Source: Micromonospora parva
GTDB taxonomy: Bacteria; Actinomycetota; Actinomycetes; Mycobacteriales; Micromonosporaceae
Direction of reading: 5' to 3'
DNA: 64,000 bases
Assembly (NCBI RefSeq): GCF_000718515.1
Contig: NZ_JNZS01000007.1
Coordinates: 62,001-126,000 of the forward strand
The position numbers and the translations under genes are program-made. The notes under the pieces are model-generated. The model did no database searches. It was not told where the DNA came from and was given only the letters and a program-made list of their open reading frames with translations. Positions 43,759 to 52,339 of the stretch are shown here, piece after piece. Numbering within the stretch: the first letter of the stretch is position 1; every line of letters begins with the position of its first letter.

Positions 43759-44400
43759 ATGAGCCACACAACGATCGCCGGCGTCCGGATCCCCGACTCG
43801 CGGCTCGCCACCGACGCCACCGAACTCGTCCGCGAGGCCACCGACGACCTGCTGTTCCATCACTCGCGGCGGGTCTTCCTCTTCGGCACATTGCAGGGTC
43901 GGCGGCTCGGCCTGACGGCCGACCCCGAACTGCTCTACGTGGGAGCGATGTTCCACGACCTGGGACTGACCGAACGCTACCGCCGCGACGATCAGCGCTT
44001 CGAACTCGACGGCGCCGACGAGGCACGCCGCTTCCTGCTGTCGAACGGCATCGGCGAACACGAGGCCCGGCTCGTCTGGGAGGGGATCGCCCTGCACACC
44101 ACGCCCGAGGTTCCGTACCGGCTGGAGCCCGAGGTCGCCCTGGTCACCGCGGGCGTCGAGACCGACGTGCTCGGAATCGGCTACCACGAGTTGACCCCGG
44201 CCGACATCGCGGCGGTCACCGCCGCACACCCGCGGCCGAACTTCAAGCGGGCCATCGTCGACGCCTTCGCCGCTGGTTTCCGGCACCGGCCGGACACCAC
44301 CTTCGGGACCGTCAACGGCGACGTGCTGGAGCACCGGGTGCCGGGCTACCGCCACATCGACTTCGTCCGGGTCATCGAGGACTCCGCCTGGCCCGAATGA
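43759..44400 (+). CDS. HD-domain phosphohydrolase-like protein
   Basis: A 213-residue protein with HD-superfamily metal ligands: HHSRRVFLFG near residue 35, then the HD pair in VGAMFHDLGL near 70, and ALHTTPE near 117. The pattern resembles cyanamide-hydratase-like HD proteins of bacteria and fungi. Start ATG 43759 has AGGAC upstream. Substrate unknown. It ends three bases before the convergent PLP enzyme gene. Confidence 0.8.
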   Translation: MSHTTIAGVRIPDSRLATDATELVREATDDLLFHHSRRVFLFGTLQGRRLGLTADPELLYVGAMFHDLGLTERYRRDDQRFELDGADEARRFLLSNGIGEHEARLVWEGIALHTTPEVPYRLEPEVALVTAGVETDVLGIGYHELTPADIAAVTAAHPRPNFKRAIVDAFAAGFRHRPDTTFGTVNGDVLEHRVPGYRHIDFVRVIEDSAWPE

Positions 44401-44403
44401 CCC

Positions 44404-45288
44404 CTACAGCTCGGGGTGGCCGAAGAGTCCGGGTAGCCCGCCGGTGTGCACGAAGACGAGCCGGTCGCCGCGCGGGAAGCTGCCGGCCAGCAGCGCCGCC
44501 ATCGCCCGACCGGTGTACGTCGGGTCCAGGAAGATCCCCTCCGTACCGGCGGTGATCTCCAGCGCCGCCCGCACGGCGTCGGTCAACGTGCGATACCCGG
44601 CACCCACCTGCGAGCCGTCGATCCGCAGCGCGTTTGGCTCGACCTCGCCGACGAGCAGCCCGGCGACTGTCGCCCGGGGGTCCGGCACGGCACCGACGTC
44701 AACGCCGATCACCCGCTGCGCGCCCAACTCCCGCACCAGGCCGGCCATCGACCCGCCGGAGCCGAGCGCCACCACGACCTCGGCCCCGTCGATGGCCGGC
44801 AGTTGGGTACGCAGCTCCCGAGCACAGTCCACGTATGCCTGGACCGACTCCGTGGAGGTGCCGCCGAACGGGATGACGTACGCCGAGCGTCGCTCCGCCT
44901 CGACCGCCACCACCTCGGCGAGCGGCCGGTCCCCGGCCCAGACGATCTGCGCCCCGGCGAGCGCGTCGAGCAGCAGATTTCCTCGTGGGGTCGGCGGGGG
45001 CGGGCCGGCGAGCACCAGCACGCAGGAGAGGCCGAGCCGCGCGGCCGCGGCCGCGGTGAGCCGGGCGTGGTTGCTCTGCGGCGCACCCGAGGTGATCACC
45101 GTGCCGGCGCCGACGGCGATCGCCTGCGCGCAGGTGTGCTGGAGCTTACGGATCTTGTTGCCGCCGCCACCGAGGCCGGTGAGATCGTCACGTTTGAACC
45201 AGAGCTCGGCCAGCCCCAGCCGGGCGGCGAGCCGGGGCGCGGCCTCCACCGGCGTGGGCCACGTGCCGAGAGGAACGGGTGGGATCAT
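44404..45288 (-). CDS. PLP-dependent D-cysteine desulfhydrase / ACC deaminase family protein
   Basis: A 294-residue fold-type II PLP enzyme. The PLP lysine lies in GGGGNKIRKLQ (about residue 45), SGAPQSNHARLTAAAAARLG follows, the phosphate-binding loop is ALGSGGSMAGL, and the C-terminus reads IFLDPTYTGRAMAAL then VFVHTGGLPGLFG. It would release ammonia and a keto acid from D-cysteine or 1-aminocyclopropane-1-carboxylate; family members from actinomycetes usually act as D-cysteine desulfhydrases. Start 45288 (ATG) or 45309 (GTG); neither has a strong Shine-Dalgarno. Confidence 0.85.
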   Translation of the reverse strand: MIPPVPLGTWPTPVEAAPRLAARLGLAELWFKRDDLTGLGGGGNKIRKLQHTCAQAIAVGAGTVITSGAPQSNHARLTAAAAARLGLSCVLVLAGPPPPTPRGNLLLDALAGAQIVWAGDRPLAEVVAVEAERRSAYVIPFGGTSTESVQAYVDCARELRTQLPAIDGAEVVVALGSGGSMAGLVRELGAQRVIGVDVGAVPDPRATVAGLLVGEVEPNALRIDGSQVGAGYRTLTDAVRAALEITAGTEGIFLDPTYTGRAMAALLAGSFPRGDRLVFVHTGGLPGLFGHPEL

Positions 45289-45357
45289 CCGTGCAGCTAA
45301 GCACCCCACGGCCCGACTCGCAGCTTCCTGGCTGCGCGCGGCTCCTGCGTGGCGCGG

Positions 45358-45885
45358 CTAGGCCCGACGTGCCGCCACCCGATCCAGCGGACCGACGTCC
45401 GCGTGGCGACCGGGGCGCAGCGCCGCGTGTCGTTGCCCGGGGCCTGCCCCGTCGCGAGCGGCGAGCGCGTCGGCCACCACACCGGTGGCGAACGCGTAGA
45501 TGGACTTGTGCACGATGTCGATGGCGAGTTCGGGCCGGGGCCAGGTCAGCGGCGGCGCCCCGACGCCGGTGGCGTTCTCCAGGATCTGGTCGTTGCTCAG
45601 GCGCAGCGCGGTGAACATCGTTGAGGCCCAGACACCGCGCAGCCCCGCCTGCGCCATGACGCTGCGCAGCACCCCGACCAGTACGCCCTGTCCGTAGTGC
45701 ATGGTCAGGTTCTGCCAGCGGGGCTGGCGCCCTTCCGGCAGGCCGGTGAGCCTGGCCAGCACCTGGGCCGGCACGTAGGAGTCGGGGCGGCCGGTCACCC
45801 GCTGTTCGAGCTTCTCCGCGGCCGTCATCACCAGCGCTCCGGCCAGGCCCGCCACCAGTCCCTGCCACACCGCTCGCTTCAGCAT
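45358..45885 (-). CDS. Conserved hypothetical membrane-associated protein
   Basis: A 175-residue protein with an N-terminal span (GLVAGLAGALVMTAAEKLEQ) and a second weakly hydrophobic stretch around TMHYGQGVLVGVLRSVMAQA. A third conserved-looking block ends KSIYAFATGVVADALAARD. No characterised family recognised; the arrangement resembles uncharacterised actinobacterial DUF1440-like proteins. Coding is supported by GC-rich third positions and a clean ATG at 45885. Confidence 0.65.
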   Translation of the reverse strand: MLKRAVWQGLVAGLAGALVMTAAEKLEQRVTGRPDSYVPAQVLARLTGLPEGRQPRWQNLTMHYGQGVLVGVLRSVMAQAGLRGVWASTMFTALRLSNDQILENATGVGAPPLTWPRPELAIDIVHKSIYAFATGVVADALAARDGAGPGQRHAALRPGRHADVGPLDRVAARRA

Positions 45886-45959
45886 GAGTCAGCCCTACCC
45901 GCCGGGCCGACGTCCACACCCGCGAGTCGTCGGCGGACGTCTCGGCTGGAGGCCAGTTG

Positions 45960-45984
45960 GTTTACCGCCGTTCGGGGCGGGTAC
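45960..45984 (+). promoter_or_regulatory. Sigma-B-type stress promoter (GTTT-N15-GGGTAC)
   Basis: GTTT (45960-45963) is separated by exactly 15 bases from GGGTAC (45979-45984), matching the actinobacterial SigB/SigF-family consensus GNNT-N14-16-GGGTAC/T. It lies about 100 bases upstream of the STAS gene and should drive the STAS, ferritin-like and hemerythrin genes. Match seen directly; use by a SigB-type factor is inferred. Confidence 0.65.
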
Positions 45985-46082
45985 GGTGGCGGTTGGGTCA
46001 AGACATGCGCCCTCCAGTGGTCAGTCCTGTTCGTGCACGCGCACGACAGGTCGGCCACCCTCGTCGAGGGCGGAGAAAGCAT

Positions 46083-46574
46083 GTGATCGACCAAACCCCC
46101 CTTTCCCGGCCGGTGTCACCTGACGTCCTGAATGATCAGGGCACCGTCCTGGTCGAGCCGATCCTGTCGCTGACGATGAGCCACGACGGCCCGGTCAGTG
46201 TGATCAGCGTCGTCGGCGAGATGGACATGAGCAACGCCCACCTCCTCATCGAGTTGGTGGAGCAGCTGTGCCGCGCCCCCACACCACGGATCGCCCTGAA
46301 CCTGTCGGCAGTTCGCTTCCTCGGGGCCCACGGCATCAGCGCGCTGCTCCGGTCCGGTCAACTGGCCGCCCAGGCCGGGGGCCGGCTGACGCTGCGCGAT
46401 CCCTCGCCGTTCGTTCTCCGTGTCCTCGGCGTGACCCGATTGCTGCGGCATCTCGAACGTGATGACACGTCGACCCCGACCGGTGCTCGCATCAGTGGCG
46501 TCGTCGCGCCGCCGCCCCGCCGTGCCGCACCGCCGCATCAGCCCCTCAGCCCGTCCGTCGCCGACCAGCCCTAG
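46083..46574 (+). CDS. STAS-domain protein (anti-sigma-factor antagonist-like) without phospho-serine
   Basis: A 163-residue protein with a STAS fold at about 25-125: VSVISVVGEMDMSNAHLLIE, then PRIALNLSAVRFLGAHGISA. In SpoIIAA/RsbV-type antagonists the motif is FMDSSG, with the first Ser phosphorylated by the anti-sigma kinase. Here it reads FLGAHG, so the regulatory Ser and the preceding Asp are both gone. A Pro/Arg-rich tail follows. GTG start with GGAG seven bases upstream. It may be a constitutively active antagonist or have another binding role. Confidence 0.8.
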   Translation: MIDQTPLSRPVSPDVLNDQGTVLVEPILSLTMSHDGPVSVISVVGEMDMSNAHLLIELVEQLCRAPTPRIALNLSAVRFLGAHGISALLRSGQLAAQAGGRLTLRDPSPFVLRVLGVTRLLRHLERDDTSTPTGARISGVVAPPPRRAAPPHQPLSPSVADQP

Positions 46575-46609
46575 ACGCGCGGCGACAGTTCCCCCGATCA
46601 AGGAGACGC

Positions 46610-47824
46610 ATGTTCAATCCACTGGACCACAAGGGAATTCCGCTCGAGAGCCAACTCCGCAACTGGCGTGAGTTGAACGTCGAGCCGATCGATCCGGAGG
46701 CGGTCGACCCGTACACCCGGTGCCGGATCATCACCATGAACGGCATCGAGGTGGAGGCGATCAACTTCCAGCACCAGTTCGCCCGCAACTGTCCGGACCA
46801 GGAGGTCCGTCGGCAACTTGCCTATGTCCGGTACGTGGAGAGCCAGCAGCAGCGGGTGGTGAACTGGCTGCTGCCCGGTGTCGCCAGCGTGCTGGAGACG
46901 ACGCTCGGCTACGAGCAGGTCGCCGTCGACCTCACCGCCTGGGTGGCCCGCCACGAGCCCGATCCCTACCTGAAGCAGGCGTACGAGTTCGGTGTGCTGG
47001 AGGACTTCGACCATCTGTACCGCTACGCCAATCTCTACGAGATGGTCGAGCGTCGTAAGGCGGAGAAGATCGTCGACGGGCTCACCGAGGTCATGCCGGG
47101 CCGGCCGACGGTGTTGGAGCACCGGCACCCGTTCGACGAGATCCGCACCCCCTACGACCGCAACTCGGTCGACCCGCGCTCGAAGCTGCACGCGCTGACG
47201 ATCCTCTCGGCCGAGCAGCAGGTGATGTTCTACTACATGAACGTCGGCCCGCAGTACATGGAGCCGATCGCGCGCCAGCTCTACCAGGAGATCAGCCTGA
47301 TCGAGCAGGAGCACGTCACCCACTACGAGTCGCTGTTGGACCCGGGCGAGAACTGGTGGGAGCGGCTGCTCACCCACGAGTACAACGAGTGCTGGCTGTA
47401 CTACTCCTTCCTGCAACAGGAGAGTGACCCACGGATCAAGGCGATCTGGGAGCTGCACCTGCAGATGGAGCTGGCCCACCTGCAGCAGGCCGCCGACCTG
47501 CTGCGTCGCCACGACGGGCGGGAGCCCGAGGAGATCGTCGGCAGCGCCGGCCTCCCCGAACCGCTGACCTTCGAGCCCAACAAGGACTACCTGCGTCACC
47601 TGCTGGCCACCCAGATGGACCTGACGAAGCTCGGCGAAGGCTACGTCCGCGAGGCCCACGAGCGTTTCGAGTGGATGCAGCAGCAACTGCACGACGGCCA
47701 GCAGCCGCCGAGCGAGCAGGTCATCGACCTGCACCGGGAACGCTTCGGCGACGAGTACCGCATCGAGACCGAGGGGCCGCACCCGGTCGAGGCGCTGCGT
47801 TCCGAGGGTGGCAGCCATGCCTGA
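46610..47824 (+). CDS. Large ferritin-like-fold protein, conserved actinobacterial hypothetical
   Basis: A 404-residue, soluble, highly helical protein with many Glu/His/Tyr residues. ISLIEQEHVTHYESLL (about 226-241) and LHLQMELAHLQQAADLL (about 283-299) look like ExxH helices of a diiron ferritin-like bundle; EYNECWLYYSFLQQE lies between. No characterised family recognised. AAGGAG lies just upstream of the ATG. Its last eight bases overlap the hemerythrin gene, implying coupled synthesis and a joint role in iron or oxygen stress. Function is inference. Confidence 0.75.
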   Translation: MFNPLDHKGIPLESQLRNWRELNVEPIDPEAVDPYTRCRIITMNGIEVEAINFQHQFARNCPDQEVRRQLAYVRYVESQQQRVVNWLLPGVASVLETTLGYEQVAVDLTAWVARHEPDPYLKQAYEFGVLEDFDHLYRYANLYEMVERRKAEKIVDGLTEVMPGRPTVLEHRHPFDEIRTPYDRNSVDPRSKLHALTILSAEQQVMFYYMNVGPQYMEPIARQLYQEISLIEQEHVTHYESLLDPGENWWERLLTHEYNECWLYYSFLQQESDPRIKAIWELHLQMELAHLQQAADLLRRHDGREPEEIVGSAGLPEPLTFEPNKDYLRHLLATQMDLTKLGEGYVREAHERFEWMQQQLHDGQQPPSEQVIDLHRERFGDEYRIETEGPHPVEALRSEGGSHA

Positions 47825-48398
47825 GACCGGCACCCCGGCCACGCCGGGCCCCGAGGAGGACGTGGTCGACCTGCTGCTCGCCCAGCACGCCCAGATCGAG
47901 CAGCTCTTCCTGCTGGTCATCGGCGGCACCGGCGACACCCGGCGGGACGCCTTCGACGACCTGGTGAAGCTCCTCGCCGCGCACGAGACCGCCGAGGAGG
48001 AGGTCGTGCACCCGCTCGCCCGGACGCTGCCCGGCGGGGGCGGTGACGCGATGGTCGACGACCGGCTCGACGAGGAGCGGCAGGCGAAGGAGACCCTGCC
48101 AACCCTGATCGAGGGTGGCGTCGACGCCGACGGCTTCGAGACCGGCATCGTCCTGCTGCGCGAGGCGGTGCTCCTGCACGCCCGACACGAGGAGCGCTAC
48201 GAGTTCCCCCAGCTTCGCCAGCACGTACCGGTCGACCGGCTCCGCAGCCTCGCCACGGCCGTTCGGGCGGCGGAGGCGTCCGCGCCGACCCGGCCACATC
48301 CCAGCGCCCAGTCCGCGAAGGGCAACCTGGCCGCCGGCCCGGTGCTGGCGGTCATCGACCGGGTACGCGACGCGGTGCGCAAGCCTTCGGAGAGCTGA
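47817..48398 (+). CDS. Hemerythrin HHE-domain protein
   Basis: A 193-residue protein with HHE cation-binding motifs: LLLAQHAQIEQLFLLVIGG (first His), LAAHETAEEEVVHPLART, and LLHARHEERYEFPQL, supplying the His/Glu set for a diiron site. A basic C-terminal helix (VIDRVRDAVRK) follows. Such proteins sense or handle oxygen, NO or iron. ATG 47817 overlaps the preceding gene by eight bases. Confidence 0.87.
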   Translation: MPETGTPATPGPEEDVVDLLLAQHAQIEQLFLLVIGGTGDTRRDAFDDLVKLLAAHETAEEEVVHPLARTLPGGGGDAMVDDRLDEERQAKETLPTLIEGGVDADGFETGIVLLREAVLLHARHEERYEFPQLRQHVPVDRLRSLATAVRAAEASAPTRPHPSAQSAKGNLAAGPVLAVIDRVRDAVRKPSES

Positions 48399-48407
48399 CC
48401 GGGATGA

Positions 48408-48438
48408 CAGGGTCGCCCACCCCGTGTGGGCGGCCCTG
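48408..48438. terminator. Terminator hairpin after the hemerythrin gene
   Basis: A 13-bp stem with one G-T wobble (48408-48420 pairs with 48426-48438) and a five-base loop, between convergent hemerythrin and GAF-ANTAR genes. Confidence 0.7.
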
Positions 48439-48459
48439 CCCGCCGGCAACGGCCGATAC

Positions 48460-49173
48460 TCACCCGCGGGTGTTACCCACTGTCTGGGCGACCAGCGCCT
48501 CCGCGACCTCGCGCACCTTCCGGTTGGTGTCCTGGGAGATCTTGGACAGCAGCGCGAACGCCTCCTCCGCCGAGCACCGCCGTCCCCCCATGATGATCCC
48601 TTTGGCCTGCTCGATCACCGCCCGATTCCGCATCGCCTCCTGCATCTGCGCCGCCAACGTGGCGGCGTTCTCGTACAGGTGGGCGTTGGCCAGCGCCACC
48701 GCCGCGTACGCGGCGAAGCCCTCGGCGCTGGCGATCGAGGATGGGTCGAACGCGTCCACCGAATCGCTGTAGACGTTGAGCGCACCGACGACCGACCCCT
48801 GGATCGGAAGCCCGATCGAGAGGGAGCTCTGCACGCCGGCGGCGCGAGCCCTCTCCGCCCAGGCCGGCCAGCGCTCCTCGGCGGCCATGTCCGGCACCGA
48901 GATGGTGTCACCGCTGGCGGAGGCGTCCAGGCACGGGCCCCGGTGCTGCTCGTACTGCCACTCGTCCAACTGACGGGCCAACTCGCCGGTGAACGCCCCG
49001 GTCCAACGGACCCGACCCCGTACCAGGGTGACCGTCACCTCCCTCGTCCCGGGAATGCTCCCTTTGGCGAGCTCGGCGATCCGAAGCAGCACGTCATCGA
49101 GGCTGACCTCGTCGAGTCTGACCCGGCCCAGTTCGGCCAACGCGTCGGCGGGGTCCATCGTCGGCTGCGTCAT
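48460..49173 (-). CDS. GAF-ANTAR regulatory protein
   Basis: A 237-residue sensor/antiterminator. GAF domain at about 20-165 (VTVTLVRGRVRWTGAFTGEL, SLSIGLPIQGSVVGALNVYS) is followed by an ANTAR RNA-binding helix bundle at about 175-232 (MRNRAVIEQAKGIIMGGRRC, then SAEEAFALLSKISQ). ANTAR proteins bind paired hairpins in nascent RNA. ATG 49173 has GGAGG upstream. A weak sigma-B-like pair (GTGT-N16-GGGTAG) can be read on the minus strand around 49282-49307. Targets not evident nearby. Confidence 0.88.
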   Translation of the reverse strand: MTQPTMDPADALAELGRVRLDEVSLDDVLLRIAELAKGSIPGTREVTVTLVRGRVRWTGAFTGELARQLDEWQYEQHRGPCLDASASGDTISVPDMAAEERWPAWAERARAAGVQSSLSIGLPIQGSVVGALNVYSDSVDAFDPSSIASAEGFAAYAAVALANAHLYENAATLAAQMQEAMRNRAVIEQAKGIIMGGRRCSAEEAFALLSKISQDTNRKVREVAEALVAQTVGNTRG

Positions 49174-49406
49174 CGCAGTGCCCTCCTCGGTCGGCATCCG
49201 TCGGAACGGGGGTTCCGGCATGGCCGGCACCTCGTCAGATGCCCAACGCAGCTCCGCTCCGGGCGGTCCTCAGCAATCTTGGTGCTACCCGTTGAATCAC
49301 CCGCTCACACCCCGGTCAGTCCCGGGCGGCCCACGGCTGCGCCGGTCAGCTCAGGGGGCCGGAGCAGCCCATCCCTGAGCCTCGACGGCGGTCGGTAAAC
49401 GGCCCG

Positions 49407-50534
49407 TCACACAGTGCCGGTGAACTGGCTGACGTGGTAGGCGGTGCTGCGGCCGTCCGGGGTGCGGGTCCATTTCGAGACCATCAGATGCAGGTCGTTG
49501 GCGTTCCGGCTCGACCAGGGATGGATGAACCCACCGTAGAGCGCGGGCTCCTGCCAGCTCGTCACCTGAATCTTCTCCGTCGACCAGGCCCGGTCGGGTC
49601 CGGCGGCGGTGCGGGTGACCAGGCACCCGTTCTGGCAGTTCAGGTACGACATCACCCAGGTCCCGTCAGCCAGCCGGCGCACCGACGGTTCGCCGAAGCG
49701 GCCGGTGAGGATGGGTGTGCAGGGTCTCCCCCAGCCCCAGTTGGTGCCGTTCCAGCCCCAGCCCTCGTACGACTCGGGGTAGAACAGCCGGTCCCACCGG
49801 ACGCGTCGCAGCATCATCGGGCCGTCCTGCCGCCCGGACCGGACCGAGAAGACGTAGACGTACTCGCCGTCGCGTTGCATGGTCCACATCTGGTACGGGT
49901 CCTTGTTGTCCGGGCTGTTCCACCACTTCAGCGGCGTACGGATGAAGTCGTTGCCGTTGTCGGAGTAGGCCAGCCCCGCGTAGCGCGACTTCCAGTGCGG
50001 CCCGGCCGGGCCGGCGGAGTTCCAGTTCTCGATGCTCAGGTAGGAGATGAGCTGCCGACCGGTCTCCGGAAAGCTGATGCCGTCGTTGGGGATGACGGTC
50101 ACCTCGGGAAGACCGTCGATGCCGATGCCGTGGTGGCCGTTGTGCATCAGCTCCGGTGCCCGTCCGTTGCCGGCGACGCGTGCGGCGCTGTCGAAGACGA
50201 TTCCGCCCGGCGCGCCGGGGTGGACGGCGGAGCGCAACATGACCGGCGAACGCCAGTCGTTCGGCAGGGGCGGGCCCTCGGGCCACGGCGTGTCGAAGGT
50301 GTCGCCGAAGAGGTAGCCGATCGACCCGTTCTCCAACACGTACGGGATGCCCAGATCGGTGCCGGCCACCCGCCAGCGGCTGTTGGTGTCCAGGTCCGCG
50401 CCGGTCAGCCGCTTCTTCCAGACCGCCGCCTGGGCCGGAGCGGCGGTGGCCAGGATCGCGCCGACGGAACCGACCGCGCTGGCGGCCCCGATCGCGGCGG
50501 CGTGGCCGAGCACCGAGCGACGACGTACCCCCAT
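49407..50534 (-). CDS. Tat-exported DUF4185 protein
   Basis: A 375-residue secreted protein. Signal peptide MGVRRRSVLGHAAAIGAASA has twin arginines; cleavage is likely after PAQA (about residue 36). The rest is a beta-propeller-like DUF4185 fold with repeated W-rich strands (YLFGDTFDTPWPEG, TGRQLISYLSIENWN, DPYQMWTMQRDGEYVYVFSV, GFIHPWSSRNANDLHLMVSK). DUF4185 proteins resemble five-bladed glycosidases but no activity is established. ATG at 50534. Confidence 0.83.
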   Translation of the reverse strand: MGVRRRSVLGHAAAIGAASAVGSVGAILATAAPAQAAVWKKRLTGADLDTNSRWRVAGTDLGIPYVLENGSIGYLFGDTFDTPWPEGPPLPNDWRSPVMLRSAVHPGAPGGIVFDSAARVAGNGRAPELMHNGHHGIGIDGLPEVTVIPNDGISFPETGRQLISYLSIENWNSAGPAGPHWKSRYAGLAYSDNGNDFIRTPLKWWNSPDNKDPYQMWTMQRDGEYVYVFSVRSGRQDGPMMLRRVRWDRLFYPESYEGWGWNGTNWGWGRPCTPILTGRFGEPSVRRLADGTWVMSYLNCQNGCLVTRTAAGPDRAWSTEKIQVTSWQEPALYGGFIHPWSSRNANDLHLMVSKWTRTPDGRSTAYHVSQFTGTV

Positions 50535-50597
50535 GGCTGCCCCTTCCTGTCACACTCGTCACGGCCGTGCCGTGTGGATGGACAGCGGTTGCGGGCG

Positions 50598-50627
50598 AGT
50601 AAACCCGCCGACAATCGCCACTGTCAA
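50598..50627 (-). promoter_or_regulatory. Candidate promoter of the DUF4185 gene
   Basis: On the minus strand a consensus -35 TTGACA (50622-50627) is followed after 18 bases by TTTACT (50598-50603), about 64 bases before the DUF4185 start. Confidence 0.4.
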
Positions 50628-50779
50628 TACCTGCCCGCCCTGAACGATGCATTGAAGGAATTCTTCATAGGAGATTGACAGTCATCATCGCCCTGAAGAA
50701 ACTCTCAGCATTCGGTTCCCGGTCAGTGGCGGTCTGGTGACGCCACCAGCTGACCATCCCCGACCCGACGAGGAGCAGC

Positions 50780-51757
50780 GTGAGACGTACTCTCCTGGCC
50801 CTGCTGACGGCCCTCGGCGTCGCTGGCACGACGGTCCCGGCCACGCTGGCGCACGCGGACCCGGTCGGCACCCTGGCCTGCCCCTCCATCCCCGCCAACC
50901 GCGACCCGGCGGTGACAGTGGTCGCCTATCGGGTCGCCCGGGCCCACAACGCCAACGACAAGGTGATGCTGTCCGCGTTCGAGGCGGGCTGGGTCGAGTC
51001 GCACATGAACAACCTGCCGTGTGGCGACAAGTCGTCGCTCGGGGTGTTCCAGCAACGCTGGGACTACGGGTGGGGCACGCCGGAACAGATCATGGACCCG
51101 GTCTACGCCAGCACCCAGTACGTCACCCGGGCCATCGTCTGCGACCGGGACAACCCCGGTTACAGTGCCGGCCAGGTCGCCCAGTGCGTCCAACGCTCCG
51201 GTTTCCCCGACCGGTACGACCAGGCGGCCACCACCGCCCGCGCCCAGCTCAACGAGGCGGCCCGCACCCACGCCATCGCCGGCGGATCCGCCACCGACGT
51301 CACCGGCGACGGCCGGAACGACATCGTCGCCTTCACCCAGAACGCTCTCGCCGACGTCTACGTGGGCACGTCCACCGGCAGTTCCTACACCGGCACCTCG
51401 GCGAAGTGGAACGACTTCTTCTCCCTCGGTGGCGAGACCGCCACCACCGGGGACATCAACGGCGACGGTCGCGACGACATCGTCACGTTCACCTGCAACG
51501 CCGATGCCGACGTCTACGCCGCCGTCTCCACCGGCACCTCGTTCGTCGGCACCACGGTCAAGTGGAACGACCTCTTCTGCCTGCCCGGGGAGTTCCCCTA
51601 CCTGGGTGACTACAACGGCGACGGCAAGGACGACATCGTCGCCTTCACCAAGGGCAGCTTCAACGACGTCCACGTCGGCCTGTCCACCGGCACCAGCTTT
51701 CTCGGCGCCACCAGATGGCACGACTTCTTCGGCCTGCCCAACGAGACCACCCTCTGA
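50780..51757 (+). CDS. Secreted lysozyme-like protein with FG-GAP/VCBS repeats
   Basis: A 325-residue exported protein (signal peptide 1-26, ending TLAHA). Residues 35-160 resemble a lysozyme-like domain: LSAFEAGWVESHMNNLPCGD contains a candidate catalytic Glu, and KSSLGVFQQRWDYGWGT follows. Three FG-GAP-type calcium loops come next: DVTGDGRNDIVAF, DINGDGRDDIVTF and DYNGDGKDDIVAF (about 174-290). Four Cys in the first domain may form disulfides. GTG start with GAGGAG upstream. Probably binds and perhaps cleaves cell wall. Confidence 0.78.
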   Translation: MRRTLLALLTALGVAGTTVPATLAHADPVGTLACPSIPANRDPAVTVVAYRVARAHNANDKVMLSAFEAGWVESHMNNLPCGDKSSLGVFQQRWDYGWGTPEQIMDPVYASTQYVTRAIVCDRDNPGYSAGQVAQCVQRSGFPDRYDQAATTARAQLNEAARTHAIAGGSATDVTGDGRNDIVAFTQNALADVYVGTSTGSSYTGTSAKWNDFFSLGGETATTGDINGDGRDDIVTFTCNADADVYAAVSTGTSFVGTTVKWNDLFCLPGEFPYLGDYNGDGKDDIVAFTKGSFNDVHVGLSTGTSFLGATRWHDFFGLPNETTL

Positions 51758-51871
51758 CCCCAGGGAGACCGCACATGTTCGACGTTCCCCCGTCCGCGTC
51801 GATCAGCCAGCGCCGGCTGATCGGTGGTCACCTCCAGGACAAGAACCCCCACCGCGCCCGCTTCCACGTCG

Positions 51872-52075
51872 CTACCGGTCGACGCGTCTCATGCTGCGAT
51901 ACACCACGGTGATGATCAGGAAGAGCGTGCCGACGAGCACGAGGGTGATCACGGCGTTGACCGCCACGGGCAGGTCCTGAACGAGGTACTGCTTGACGTA
52001 GTTGCTGCCAAGGATGACGAGGACATAGATCCACCAGGGCGCCCACTTGCCGTTCTGCTGCTCTTCCCCACTCAC
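51872..52075 (-). CDS. Small membrane protein
   Basis: A 67-residue protein starting VSGEEQQNGKWAPWWIYVLV with two spans (WWIYVLVILGSNYV and VNAVITLVLVGTLFLIITVV) and a basic end. GTG 52075 has GAGG six bases upstream. No family recognised; similar short proteins are common in Micromonosporaceae. Confidence 0.65.
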   Translation of the reverse strand: MSGEEQQNGKWAPWWIYVLVILGSNYVKQYLVQDLPVAVNAVITLVLVGTLFLIITVVYRSMRRVDR

Positions 52076-52339
52076 GGATGACCTCTTTCGACCTTGGTGC
52101 CAGGACCCCCGCCGACCGCGCGACGACGCTGCATTCACTCTGGCCCCGAATGTCGGCCGTGCCATCGACACGGGGAACGAGAACGGCCTCATCAGTTGGT
52201 GCTACGACCCAAACCGGACGCCGTAGTGGCGCGAGGTGCCGGTGGGCACTTCTTCCGCCACGACCTGTTCGTCCAGGACCTCAACGGAATGCTCCGACGC
52301 CTACGCCGCGCGGGGTGACCCCCGGTAGCGTTGACGGTC

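Noticed and set aside
51776..51912. Short plus-strand reading frame with GGGAGA before its ATG
   Set aside because: Its end overlaps the better-supported small membrane gene on the other strand and it has no recognisable features.
52094..52318. Possible protein remnant upstream of alkD
   Set aside because: Short protein-like stretches appear in two frames (for example GHFFRHDLFVQDLNGMLRRL), but no family could be recognised and no ribosome site is seen, so a pseudogene call is not supported.
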